Shown here: in pieces, positions 1 to 6,860 of the stretch
Numbering within the stretch: position 1 is the first letter of the stretch
Layout: every line of letters begins with the position of its first letter
Source: Bacillota bacterium
GTDB taxonomy: Bacteria; Bacillota; Desulfitobacteriia; Desulfitobacteriales; Desulfitobacteriaceae
Length of the DNA stretch: 12,118 bases
Assembly: GCA_023390635.1 (NCBI GenBank)
Contig: JAEWCM010000032.1
Coordinates: 1-12,118, forward strand
Direction of reading: 5' to 3'
Translations under genes and position numbers: made by a program
Notes under the pieces: model-generated
Told to the model about the DNA's origin: nothing
The model's input: the letters and a program-made list of their open reading frames with translations, nothing else
Databases searched by the model: none

Positions 1-14
1 TCAATCAAATTCAT
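1..14 (-). CDS. possible start of a further minus-strand gene, cut by window edge
   Basis: An ATG at 14-12 is preceded at about 5 nt by an AAGGA-type ribosome site (in AAGAAGGAAATAT). Only about four codons (M-N-L-I) fit before the edge, so no product can be named. A weak promoter-like pair lies upstream (45-72), and the terminator at 92-134 would separate this gene from the liv operon. The call is an inference from start signals alone and may be wrong. Confidence 0.25.
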
Positions 15-44
15 ATATTTCCTTCTTTCCGCTTTGTGACTGAC

Positions 45-72
45 ATATTAGTATTCGTTCCTTCTTTGTAAA
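45..72 (-). promoter_or_regulatory. possible sigma-A promoter for the gene at the left edge
   Basis: On the minus strand, TTTACA (67-72) and TAATAT (45-50) are separated by 16 bp. The pair sits just downstream of the liv-operon terminator and about 30 bp before the possible start codon at 14. Both hexamers deviate from consensus, and AT-rich sequence gives such matches by chance. Confidence 0.3.
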
Positions 73-91
73 ATCCTGCATATGAACACAT

Positions 92-134
92 AAAAGGAGC
101 CGCAATGCAAACTAAGAGTTTACTTTACGGCTCC
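92..134 (-). terminator. intrinsic terminator of the liv operon
   Basis: In the minus-strand RNA, GGAGCCG (134-128) pairs with CGGCTCC (102-96) and is followed by TTTT (95-92). Parts of the loop can extend the stem (AACT with AGTT). It begins 40 bp after the stop codon of the CBS-ACT gene and is the only clear terminator downstream of livK1-livHMGF, so it probably ends the whole operon. Confidence 0.75.
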
Positions 135-173
135 CTGTATCCTATTTATATCCTGTACCACCTTGGGGCAGCT

Positions 174-797
174 TTACTTTATTGTATACCCCTTAGTGCG
201 CAGCGCTTCTTTCACTTGAGAAATCCGCTCACCATTAAGGCGGGAAATAATCTGCACATCACCTTGTGCAGAATGATAAATAGCAAAACTAGCCACGTTG
301 ACATTATTCTCTTTAAAAACTAACGCCAAATCCTCGAGAACCCCGACTTCATCTGCAGCCTCAATCTCAACCCGTTCCCCAGGGCTGTGGAATCCCATAA
401 TATCCAGAAAAGCATCAAAAATATCCAGTTCGGTAATAATTCCGACAAGCTTTTCCCCTTCCACTACCGGTAAACTGCCAATTTCTTTCTCACGCATTAA
501 GAGAGCTGCATCCTCAATCAAAGTATCAGGCGTACATGTAAGTACTTTTTTGACCGCAACCTCCCGAATAGGGGTCTTAGCCACAAGATAATTAAGCTCA
601 AAAATACTTAATGTTGTAGCAGGAGAAGGAGATACCTCCCGTAGATCACCATCAGTAACTAAGCCAACCAATTTACCTTTTTCCACCACAGGCAAACGGT
701 TAACCTCTTTATCCCGCATTAGGGCTATGGTATCAGCAATATTATCGTCCGGACCTATCGTGATAACATCCTTAGTCATGAATTGCCGTACATACAT
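174..797 (-). CDS. CBS-CBS-ACT domain protein (AcuB-like)
   Basis: A 207-residue soluble protein. Residues about 1-55 and 78-133 are two CBS repeats; MTKDVITI, the RLPVVE segment and the GLVTDGDL and GIITELDI endings are typical. A CBS pair (Bateman module) usually binds adenosine nucleotides. Residues about 139-207 (VEIEAADEVGVLEDLALVF onward) look like an ACT domain, a fold that often binds amino acids as an allosteric signal. AcuB-type proteins of Firmicutes have this layout; the original link to acetoin use rests on genetics in Bacillus and says little about function here. The ATG at 797 has an AAGGGGG ribosome site 8 nt upstream. The gene follows livF by 55 bp with no terminator between, so co-transcription with the transporter is likely. 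A role in sensing imported branched-chain amino acids is inference. Confidence 0.85.
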   Translation of the reverse strand: MYVRQFMTKDVITIGPDDNIADTIALMRDKEVNRLPVVEKGKLVGLVTDGDLREVSPSPATTLSIFELNYLVAKTPIREVAVKKVLTCTPDTLIEDAALLMREKEIGSLPVVEGEKLVGIITELDIFDAFLDIMGFHSPGERVEIEAADEVGVLEDLALVFKENNVNVASFAIYHSAQGDVQIISRLNGERISQVKEALRTKGYTIK

Positions 798-852
798 AGA
801 AACTGCCCCCTTCAGATAATAATTTAGTTATTGATTGGACTATCTGAATTGT

Positions 853-1557
853 TTAGCCACCCAAATAAGCCTTACGCACCGCTTCACTGTTCGCCAACTC
901 TTTCGCATCCCCAGACAAGGCAATTTTTCCTGTCTCCAGCACATATGCACGATTGGCTATTGACAAAGCCATATTCGCGTTTTGCTCAACAAGGAGAACT
1001 GTTACACCGGTCTCATTGATTTCCTTAATAATGGAGAAAATCTGTTTTACCAAAATCGGTGCCAAGCCCATAGACGGCTCATCCAGTAGCAACAGCTCCG
1101 GCTTGGACATTAAAGCTCTGCCCATGGCCAACATCTGCTGCTCACCGCCGGATAATGTTCCGGCCAGCTGATTTTTCCTTTCCAGAAGGCGGGGAAAGAG
1201 CTCATAGACATGAGCCAGAGTTTCCTTAATACCGTTTTTATCTTTGCGCAAAAAAGCTCCCATTTCTAAGTTTTCCTTGACAGACATATTGGCAAAGACC
1301 CTTCTGCCTTCCGGCACTTGAGAAATACCTTTATTTACAATCCGCTCCGCCTGTATCTTATTAAGAAATTCGTCCTTAAAGGTAATATTTCCTTCTTTAG
1401 CACGAAGCAGTCCTGAAATTGTTTTTAGGGTTGTCGTTTTCCCCGCTCCATTGGAACCGATCAGAGTTACGATCTCTCCCTTGTTAACTTGAAAGGAGAC
1501 TCCTTTTAATGCATGAATTGCTCCATAATAAACATGCACATTATCAAGTACTAACAT
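853..1557 (-). CDS. livF: branched-chain amino acid ABC transporter ATP-binding protein LivF
   Basis: A cytoplasmic ATPase subunit of 234 residues, the usual LivF length. It shows Walker A GSNGAGKTT (34-42), signature LSGGEQ (135-140) and Walker B LLLLDEP (155-161, D159/E160). The H-loop position reads LVEQN, with Gln192 where most ABC ATPases have His; this is normal for LivF and implies two unequal ATP sites in the LivG-LivF dimer. The start is an ATG with AGGAGGT 6 nt upstream; its A is also the last base of the livG TGA stop (TGATG), so translation is probably coupled. It follows LivG in the standard livHMGF order. Confidence 0.95.
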   Translation of the reverse strand: MLVLDNVHVYYGAIHALKGVSFQVNKGEIVTLIGSNGAGKTTTLKTISGLLRAKEGNITFKDEFLNKIQAERIVNKGISQVPEGRRVFANMSVKENLEMGAFLRKDKNGIKETLAHVYELFPRLLERKNQLAGTLSGGEQQMLAMGRALMSKPELLLLDEPSMGLAPILVKQIFSIIKEINETGVTVLLVEQNANMALSIANRAYVLETGKIALSGDAKELANSEAVRKAYLGG

Positions 1558-2321
1558 CAGCCAACCTCCTCTCCCAGATATGCTTCAATTACCTTAGGAT
1601 TGTTCTTAATCTCATCCGGTGTACCATGAGCAATGATTGTTCCATAATCCAAAACATAGATTCGCTCACATACGCCCATAACCAAAGACATATCATGCTC
1701 AATCAGCAAAATGGTAAGAGAAAACTCCTTCCTGATCCAACGAATCAGCTCCATTAATTCCTGAGTTTCCTGGGGATTCATACCTGCCGCCGGTTCATCC
1801 AGCAGTAATAACTTCGGTTTAGTAGCTAAAGCACGGGCTATTTCCAGCCGACGCTGCTCACCGTAAGGCAGGTTCTTGGCAACCTCTCTGGCTTTACTAT
1901 CCAGCTTAAAAATCTTCAATAATTCCAGAGCACGTTGTTCCATCTCATCCTCTTCCTTGTAATAAGAGGGCAACCTGAAAAATGCACTTGCGACCGAATA
2001 ACGGGAATTTTGATGAAAGGCAATTTTCACATTATCGATTACAGTCAGGTCTCCGAATAAGCGAATGTTCTGAAAAGTACGGGCTATCCCTCGCTTTGTT
2101 ACTTTATAAGGCTTTAACCGCTTAAAGGGCTGGCCCTGGAAAGCAATCTCCCCTTCTGTGGGCTCATAAACACCGGTCAGCAAATTAAAGGCCGTCGTTT
2201 TTCCTGCACCGTTAGGCCCAATTAAGCCGATCAGTTCTCCCTCATTGATCTCCATATTCAAATTGGAAACCGCTTTCAATCCTCCAAAGGATTTAGAAAG
2301 ATTTTTAATACTTAGAAGCAT
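1557..2321 (-). CDS. livG: branched-chain amino acid ABC transporter ATP-binding protein LivG
   Basis: The second ATPase subunit, 254 residues. Motifs in order: Walker A GPNGAGKTT (35-43), Q-loop RTFQNIRLF (Q84), the LivG-type signature LPYGEQRRLEIARAL (from 151) in place of LSGGQ, Walker B LLLLDEPAAG (D175/E176), and H-loop LIEHD (H209). The insertion between Q-loop and signature (about 103-130) is normal for LivG, which is longer than LivF. With LivF it forms the nucleotide-binding pair that drives the LivHM channel. The ATG lies 2 bp after the livM stop, with AAGGGTG as ribosome site, so the gene is tightly inside the operon. Confidence 0.95.
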   Translation of the reverse strand: MLLSIKNLSKSFGGLKAVSNLNMEINEGELIGLIGPNGAGKTTAFNLLTGVYEPTEGEIAFQGQPFKRLKPYKVTKRGIARTFQNIRLFGDLTVIDNVKIAFHQNSRYSVASAFFRLPSYYKEEDEMEQRALELLKIFKLDSKAREVAKNLPYGEQRRLEIARALATKPKLLLLDEPAAGMNPQETQELMELIRWIRKEFSLTILLIEHDMSLVMGVCERIYVLDYGTIIAHGTPDEIKNNPKVIEAYLGEEVG

Positions 2322-2323
2322 TA

Positions 2324-3256
2324 TTACTCACCCTTCTTTCCCAGAAAATTTAAGCGGAATTCTTTCGTTCCTAATAGCCCTGCCGGCCGGAAAATCATCA
2401 TGACGATCAGAAGCAATGCCGTAATTACCATTCTCAAATCAGGGAAGCTTGCTAAGATAGCGCCAAGTGCCGTCATCACGATTGCTCCTACGATACTGCC
2501 GGTGATACTGCCTAGGCCTCCAAGTACTACCATCACCAAAATATCAAAGGATTTGAGGAAACCGAAGGTCCCCGGTTGAATCAAATAATAATAGTTAGCA
2601 TACAAACCTCCTGCCAACCCTGCAAACAGGGCGCCGATCGTAAATGCCATTACCTTGTATTTGGTAGTATTAATACCCATAGCCTCAGCAGCAATTTCGT
2701 TTTCACGAATTGAAATACAGGCTCTGCCATGGGTGGAATTAATGAAATTCCGGATCAGAATCACACTGAGCGCCATAGCCCAGAATGCCCAGGTCCAATC
2801 AACATGTTTAGGAACAGACAATCCTGCTGCTCCTCCCACATATTCCATATTCAAAAAGAAAATACGCACGATCTCTCCTAATCCTAAGGTAGCGATCGCC
2901 AGATAATCTCCGTTCAAGCGCAAAGTAGGCAACCCAATCAGAAAGCCTGCAATGGCCGCAATCAGAGCTCCGACAAGGAGTGCCAATAATAAGGGCAAAT
3001 GAAGTTTGGCCGTGAAAATTGCCGAGACATAAGCTCCGATCGCCATGAACCCTGCATGCCCGATTGAAAACTGCCCTGTAATACCATTAATTAAGTTGAG
3101 ACTGGCAGCCAAAATAATATAGATACAAATACTAATCAAGGTTAGGCCATAAAACTTCGGCATGATGTCCATGAGAATGAGCACTTGAACAATCGCATAG
3201 ATAAGCACAATGCCGACTAAAGAAACAACATTCTTTAAATTGAATAATTTGCCCAT
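2324..3256 (-). CDS. livM: branched-chain amino acid ABC transporter permease LivM
   Basis: An integral membrane permease of about 310 residues with many hydrophobic segments. It carries the LivM hallmarks LNLINGITGQFSIGHAGF, the GLPTLRLNGDYLAIATLGLGE region, and a cytoplasmic coupling loop (GRACISIRENEIAAEAMGIN) that docks on the ATPases. It ends with the usual FRPAGLLG. With LivH it forms the transmembrane channel. Two starts are possible: a GTG at 3265 directly after the livH stop, or the ATG at 3256 three codons in. The ATG is preferred because AGGTGA lies 4-5 nt upstream, and the GTG is itself part of that ribosome site. The difference is three residues. Confidence 0.93.
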   Translation of the reverse strand: MGKLFNLKNVVSLVGIVLIYAIVQVLILMDIMPKFYGLTLISICIYIILAASLNLINGITGQFSIGHAGFMAIGAYVSAIFTAKLHLPLLLALLVGALIAAIAGFLIGLPTLRLNGDYLAIATLGLGEIVRIFFLNMEYVGGAAGLSVPKHVDWTWAFWAMALSVILIRNFINSTHGRACISIRENEIAAEAMGINTTKYKVMAFTIGALFAGLAGGLYANYYYLIQPGTFGFLKSFDILVMVVLGGLGSITGSIVGAIVMTALGAILASFPDLRMVITALLLIVMMIFRPAGLLGTKEFRLNFLGKKGE

Positions 3257-3265
3257 TTTTCTCAC

Positions 3266-4150
3266 CTACACTTTCTCACGAACATTTTTGCCGAACAGAC
3301 CACTCGGCTTAACAATTAAAACTAAAATCAGCACGATAAAAGCCACTGCATCCCGCCAGGTCGAAGCCCCCAAAGCACTAACGTAAGTCTCAATTAAGCC
3401 TAAGGCCAGCCCCCCTACCATTGCTCCGGGAATAATACCGATTCCGCCAAGCACTGCTGCAACAAAAGCCTTCATGCCGGGGATAATTCCCATAAGAGGA
3501 TCGATGGTGTTGAAGTAAACCCCCATTAAAACTCCGGCAGCAGCCGCTAAGGCAGAGCCAATGGCAAAGGTGGCAGAAATAGTATTGTTAACGTTAATTC
3601 CCATCAAGGCTGCCGCACTTTGGTCAAAAGAAACAGCACGCATTGATTTCCCAACCTTAGTATACTGAATAATAAAATGTAGCAAGACCATTAAAACGAT
3701 TGCCGTTCCTAACATTACGACATCTCCGTACTTAAACGTGATCCCCGCAAAATGATAAACCTGGTCAGGAAAAACTGCAGGATAAGTGCGAACTCTGGCT
3801 GAAACTAGAAGCATTCCGCCGTATTCAAGAAAGAAAGAAACACCGATCGCGGTGATCAGGGCTGCAATCCGGGTCGCATTACGCAAAGGTTTATAGGCGA
3901 TCCGCTCGATAATTACACCAATCAGGGCACATCCTACCATAGCAAAAAGAAGTGCAGGTAAAAAAGGCAGGCCCAAAACCGTGGTTGCAAACCAACCTAA
4001 ATACGCCCCCACCATCATAATATCACCGTGAGCAAAATTAATTAATTTAATAATACCATATACCATAGTATAGCCTAAGGCTATTAACGCATAAATACTG
4101 CCCAGTGAAAGCCCATTTACAGTTTGCTGCAAAAACTGTACAATATCCAT
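3266..4150 (-). CDS. livH: branched-chain amino acid ABC transporter permease LivH
   Basis: An integral membrane permease of 294 residues, the usual LivH size. It begins with the typical NGLSLGSIYALIALGYTMVYG and LINFAHGDIMMVGAY segments. The coupling loop (GKSMRAVSFDQSAAALMGIN, 167-186) contacts the ATPase subunits, and the protein ends KPSGLFG. It pairs with LivM. The ATG at 4150 has AGGAG 7 nt upstream. The gene is first after the binding-protein gene livK1, 70 bp away, and that gap contains a strong hairpin (4170-4204). The stop codon abuts the livM start region. Confidence 0.95.
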   Translation of the reverse strand: MDIVQFLQQTVNGLSLGSIYALIALGYTMVYGIIKLINFAHGDIMMVGAYLGWFATTVLGLPFLPALLFAMVGCALIGVIIERIAYKPLRNATRIAALITAIGVSFFLEYGGMLLVSARVRTYPAVFPDQVYHFAGITFKYGDVVMLGTAIVLMVLLHFIIQYTKVGKSMRAVSFDQSAAALMGINVNNTISATFAIGSALAAAAGVLMGVYFNTIDPLMGIIPGMKAFVAAVLGGIGIIPGAMVGGLALGLIETYVSALGASTWRDAVAFIVLILVLIVKPSGLFGKNVREKV

Positions 4151-4169
4151 TTTCTCACTCCTATCTTTC

Positions 4170-4204
4170 GCATAGAAAGGAGGGCTTTCCCCTCCTCTCT
4201 ACGC
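4170..4204 (-). promoter_or_regulatory. 15-bp RNA hairpin between livK1 and livH
   Basis: In the minus-strand RNA, GCGTAGAGAGGAGGG (4204-4190) pairs with CCCTCCTTTCTATGC (4184-4170) around a GAAAG loop. All 15 positions pair, two of them as G-U. On the plus strand those two would be A-C mismatches, so the structure suits the operon transcript. No U tract follows, so it is not a standard terminator. Hairpins here in binding-protein operons usually stabilise the 5' part of the message or mark a processing site, giving more binding protein than permease. That role is inferred from position. Confidence 0.7.
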
Positions 4205-4220
4205 CTATTAAAAAGATCTG

Positions 4221-5396
4221 CTAGTTTTTCGGAGCTACACTGGTTAAGAACACTTGCTTACCATCTTTATTTTCCAAAATAACTGCACTCTTGGCCGGAT
4301 TATGTGTTTTTGGATCCATATTTACGGTTCCTGTCAGGCCTTTGAAATCCTTCAGGTTTTCCAGAGCATCCCGGATTTTAGCTTTATCAGCACTGCCTGC
4401 ATTTTCAATCGCCTGAATCACCATCTTAGTTGTTTCATAACCCATTGCGGCATAAGCATCAGGGTCAATTCCATATTTAGATTTAAACTTGCTGTTGAAG
4501 TCAGCCAGCTGTGGATCATCCATAGCCATCATATTGGTGAAATAAGTGTTATTCAAAGGCTGCGCACCGGCAATATTAACAAGTTCAGGTGAAGACCAAC
4601 CGTCACCCCCCATGATAGCACCGGTATATCCAGCGTCACGGGCTTGTTTTACCAATAATCCTACTTCCTGATAGTAACCGGGAACATAAATTAGATCCGG
4701 TTTACTTGCAGTGGCCTTTGTCAAAATTGCCTTGAAGTCTTTATCCCCACCATTGTAATTCTCTTTGTCAACAATTTTTCCCGAGTTGGCTGTATAATTT
4801 TTCTCAAAGCTTTCGGCTAGGCCTTTAGCATAATCGCTCTTTAAATCTGTAAAGATAACAGCATTTTTTGCTTTCAAAGTATTTAAGGCGAAATCAGCGG
4901 CTACTTCACCTTGGAAAGGATCGATAAAGCATGCTCTGAAAATCCACTTTTTCAATTGACCATTTTCATTGGTCACTCTCTCATTGGTACCTGTTGGGCT
5001 AATCATCGGTACTTCATTATCTGTTGCCACTTGAGAAGCACCAATGGTATCTCCGCTAGTGGTCGCCCCAATAATTACCGTCACATTTTCCTGGCTGATC
5101 AACCGTGTAACAGTGGCTGTGGCTTCCGCATTATCTGACTTGTTGTCACCAGCGACGTATTCCAACTGAGTACCACCCAAAACTCCGCCGGCTGCATTTT
5201 GCTCCTCAATGGCCATCTTGATTCCTTTTTCAGCATATTGGCCATAGGCAGCATTTCCGCCGGTCAGCTCCAGATTACTGCCAATCTTAATTGCTTTTCC
5301 CGAAGAACCTGAGTCTCCTCCGGTTCCGCAACCAGCAGCCAGCGTAACAGTCAATGCCGTTATCGTGGCTAAGGTTATTAATTTTTTAATTCTCAT
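4221..5396 (-). CDS. livK: branched-chain amino acid ABC transporter substrate-binding lipoprotein (LivK1)
   Basis: A periplasmic-type binding protein (type I fold, LivJ/LivK family) of 391 residues. Residues 1-23 are a lipoprotein signal (KK, a hydrophobic core, then LAAGC with acylated Cys23), so it is anchored on the outside of the cell membrane. The ligand-side loops are IGATTSGDT (109-117) and MISPTGTN (131-138). A GGDGW segment supplies the acidic residue that in this family contacts the substrate amino group. It heads the operon with livHMGF and is the cognate donor for that permease. By eye it is only about half identical to the two upstream paralogs. The start is an ATG with AGGAGG about 10 nt upstream. 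Expression probably starts at 5596-5624 and passes a terminator-like hairpin. The amino acid range is not readable from sequence. Confidence 0.93.
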   Translation of the reverse strand: MRIKKLITLATITALTVTLAAGCGTGGDSGSSGKAIKIGSNLELTGGNAAYGQYAEKGIKMAIEEQNAAGGVLGGTQLEYVAGDNKSDNAEATATVTRLISQENVTVIIGATTSGDTIGASQVATDNEVPMISPTGTNERVTNENGQLKKWIFRACFIDPFQGEVAADFALNTLKAKNAVIFTDLKSDYAKGLAESFEKNYTANSGKIVDKENYNGGDKDFKAILTKATASKPDLIYVPGYYQEVGLLVKQARDAGYTGAIMGGDGWSSPELVNIAGAQPLNNTYFTNMMAMDDPQLADFNSKFKSKYGIDPDAYAAMGYETTKMVIQAIENAGSADKAKIRDALENLKDFKGLTGTVNMDPKTHNPAKSAVILENKDGKQVFLTSVAPKN

Positions 5397-5510
5397 TCTC
5401 TTTTCTCCTCCTCTTTACTAAATCCCCTAAAGTAAATCCCCTAAACAACCGAACTTTTTCCCCCTAAATTTGCTCTTCTTCCCACCTCCGCATGCCCATT
5501 TGATTAGAAA
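5397..5510 (-). promoter_or_regulatory. distal part of the livK1 leader
   Basis: This is the 114 bp between the terminator-like hairpin and the livK1 start codon. It contains an AGGAGG ribosome site, two copies of a 13-bp repeat (5419-5445), and purine-rich GGAGGTGGGAAGAAGAG of unknown meaning. No convincing -35/-10 pair was found here. This matters because it leaves the promoter upstream of the hairpin as the best candidate for livK1. Confidence 0.5.
5419..5445 (-). repeat. tandem 13-bp repeat TTTAGGGGATTTA before livK1
   Basis: Two exact copies of TTTAGGGGATTTA (minus strand; 5433-5445 and 5419-5431) are separated by one base, a period of 14. A partial third copy, TTTAGGGG, occurs at 5468-5461. 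The repeats lie just upstream of the ribosome site in the untranslated leader. They could bind a protein as DNA or RNA, or be chance slippage. Neither livK2 nor livK3 has them. Confidence 0.6.
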
Positions 5511-5549
5511 ACCCCGGTCAACTGATTCCAAAAGCCATTTGACCGGGGT
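5508..5549 (-). terminator. strong terminator hairpin between livK2 and livK1 (possible attenuator)
   Basis: In the minus-strand RNA, ACCCCGGTCAA (5549-5539) pairs with TTGACCGGGGT (5521-5511) over a 17-nt loop, and the RNA continues TTTTC. The 11-bp GC-rich stem with a short U run fits an intrinsic terminator. It lies 154 bp past the livK2 stop, so it can end livK2 messages. It is also downstream of the consensus promoter at 5596-5624 and upstream of livK1, so it may gate expression of the transport operon. The same hairpin occurs at 7112-7152. Confidence 0.7.
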
Positions 5550-5565
5550 AGGTTCTGCCAAAGTC

Positions 5566-5583
5566 AGAAGTTGAACAACTTCT
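5566..5583 (-). repeat. small inverted repeat upstream of the terminator hairpin
   Basis: AGAAGTTG (5583-5576 of the minus strand) and CAACTTCT (5573-5566) form an 8-bp stem with a 2-nt spacer. It would start about 6 nt after the predicted transcript start of the 5596-5624 promoter. An equivalent, longer hairpin is at 7163-7188 in the same position relative to the next terminator. That suggests a conserved two-hairpin module, though shared duplication history alone could explain it. Confidence 0.6.
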
Positions 5584-5595
5584 AAATTTAAGCCT

Positions 5596-5624
5596 ATTTT
5601 ATATTTTCTAGGTTACCATGTCAA
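5596..5624 (-). promoter_or_regulatory. predicted sigma-A promoter P1 for livK1-livHMGF
   Basis: On the minus strand, TTGACA (5624-5619), exactly 17 bp, then TAAAAT (5601-5596). The -35 is perfect and the -10 has one mismatch. The predicted start near 5589 gives a leader of about 190 nt containing two hairpins before livK1. In the homologous region after livK3 (7189-7230) the flanking sequence aligns, but this promoter block is missing. A dyad at 5633-5650 lies just upstream of the -35. Confidence 0.7.
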
Positions 5625-5632
5625 TACTATTC

Positions 5633-5650
5633 ACGTGTCTTATAACACGT
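5633..5650. promoter_or_regulatory. dyad ACGTGT-N6-ACACGT upstream of P1
   Basis: A perfect inverted repeat with 6-bp arms and a 6-bp spacer, centred about 52 bp before the predicted P1 start. That is a common location for activator sites. The aligned region after livK3 does not keep the dyad. It could instead be a small hairpin in the livK2 3' untranslated region. No regulator can be named. Confidence 0.4.
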
Positions 5651-5702
5651 TTTTCCTGTCCGTAAACGTTTGTCCTTTTTTCTCCCTTTGAGTATTGCTG
5701 TT

Positions 5703-6860
5703 TTAAGGGTTAACACGGGCAGAGAATGTTTGCACGCCATCTTTAAGTTCAATTATGACGGCGCTCTTTACAGGGTTATGGGTAGCCGGATCAATGGAAA
5801 TTTTACCAGTGATTCCTTCAAAATCCTTAATATTAGCCAAAGCATCCTTGATCTTTTTTGGGTCGGAGCTGCCTGCATTTTCAATGGCCTTAATCAGCAT
5901 GTTAGCCGCATCATATCCCAGGAAAGCAAATGCGTCAGGCTTTTTATTATATTCGGCCTGATAGGCATCAACAAAGGTTTTCACAGAAGGATCATCGGCA
6001 GAAACGTGGTTCACAAAATAAGCTTTATTCAGATTAGAAGCTCCGGCTATATTGATCAGTTCCGGAGAGTCCCAGCCATCTCCTCCCAGCAGAGTTGCTT
6101 CGATTCCCGCATCCCGGGCTTGTTTAACAATGATGCCCACTTCTGAATAGTAGCCGGGCACGAAAATCAGCTCCGGATTTTCTCCCTTAATTCGAGTCAG
6201 AACCGCTTTGAAATCCTTATCTCCCGCCGTATAATTTTCTGTCCCGACGATTTTTCCGCCGCTCGTCTCAAATTGTTTCTTAAATTCACTGGCCAACTGC
6301 TTGGAATAATCACTGCTGTTATCTATTAACATAACCGCCGTTTTTACCTTGAGAGTACTAGCGGCAAAATTAGCCGCCATTTTTCCCTGGAAAGGATCAA
6401 TAAAGCAACTCCGAAAAATCCAATCGTTCAGCTTTCCATCCTTTACTGTAATATCACTATTGGTTCCTGTCGGAGTAATTACAGGAATTTCGTTCTCCGT
6501 TGCAACCGGCACTAAAGCCAAAGTATTGGTGCTGGTTACCGCTCCGATCATAGCTGAAAGCTCATTTTCCGTCATTAGCTTTGTAGCCGCCGCGGTCGCT
6601 TCTGCCGCATCAGATTTATTATCAGCGGTAATCCATTTTATCTGTCTCCCTAAGACACCGCCCTTTTCATTCGCTTGCTTGAAGGCCAATTGGATGCCAT
6701 CATTAGTTGAGGTACCAAAGCTAGCCGCTTTTCCGGTAAGCTCCATGTCACCGCCAATCAGAATATCGCCCGAGCCCCCTGTAGTATTGGTCGTGCCGCA
6801 TCCGGCAAGCATTCCCAGAACGAGTACACTCGCTATTGCCAGATTTAAGAATTTTTTCAT
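5703..6860 (-). CDS. livK: branched-chain amino acid ABC transporter substrate-binding lipoprotein (LivK2)
   Basis: A 385-residue binding protein of the LivJ/LivK family. The signal peptide MKKFLNLAIASVLVLG leads to lipobox LAGC with acylated Cys21. Family segments visible include MELTGKAASFG, the ligand loops IGAVTSTNT (105-113) and VITPTGTN (127-134), FIDPFQG, and GGDGWDSPEL. By eye it is about 85 percent identical to LivK3 over the mature domain and about half identical to LivK1. It is monocistronic in appearance: its own consensus promoter (7019-7047) precedes it and a terminator follows. No permease or ATPase genes accompany it, so it probably feeds the LivHMGF set downstream. The ATG at 6860 follows a GGAAGG/AGGTAGG purine stretch. 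Its ligand is not readable from sequence, but its loops resemble LivK1 more than LivK3. Confidence 0.92.
   Translation of the reverse strand: MKKFLNLAIASVLVLGMLAGCGTTNTTGGSGDILIGGDMELTGKAASFGTSTNDGIQLAFKQANEKGGVLGRQIKWITADNKSDAAEATAAATKLMTENELSAMIGAVTSTNTLALVPVATENEIPVITPTGTNSDITVKDGKLNDWIFRSCFIDPFQGKMAANFAASTLKVKTAVMLIDNSSDYSKQLASEFKKQFETSGGKIVGTENYTAGDKDFKAVLTRIKGENPELIFVPGYYSEVGIIVKQARDAGIEATLLGGDGWDSPELINIAGASNLNKAYFVNHVSADDPSVKTFVDAYQAEYNKKPDAFAFLGYDAANMLIKAIENAGSSDPKKIKDALANIKDFEGITGKISIDPATHNPVKSAVIIELKDGVQTFSARVNP

Noticed and set aside
105..323. Plus-strand 72-codon reading frame at the left end
   Set aside because: It runs through the operon terminator and into the CBS-ACT gene on the other strand, and its protein has no recognisable features.
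5464..5499. 11-codon reading frame in the livK1 leader as a leader peptide
   Set aside because: No clear ribosome site, only one branched-chain codon (Ile), and it lies after the terminator-like stem, where a classic attenuation peptide would not be.
5494..5544. Promoter with TTGACC (inside the terminator stem) as -35 for livK1
   Set aside because: No acceptable -10 box is present 16-18 bp downstream.
5511..5549. T-box riboswitch in the livK1 leader
   Set aside because: The leader is short and lacks the conserved T-box sequence and specifier stem; only simple hairpins are present.
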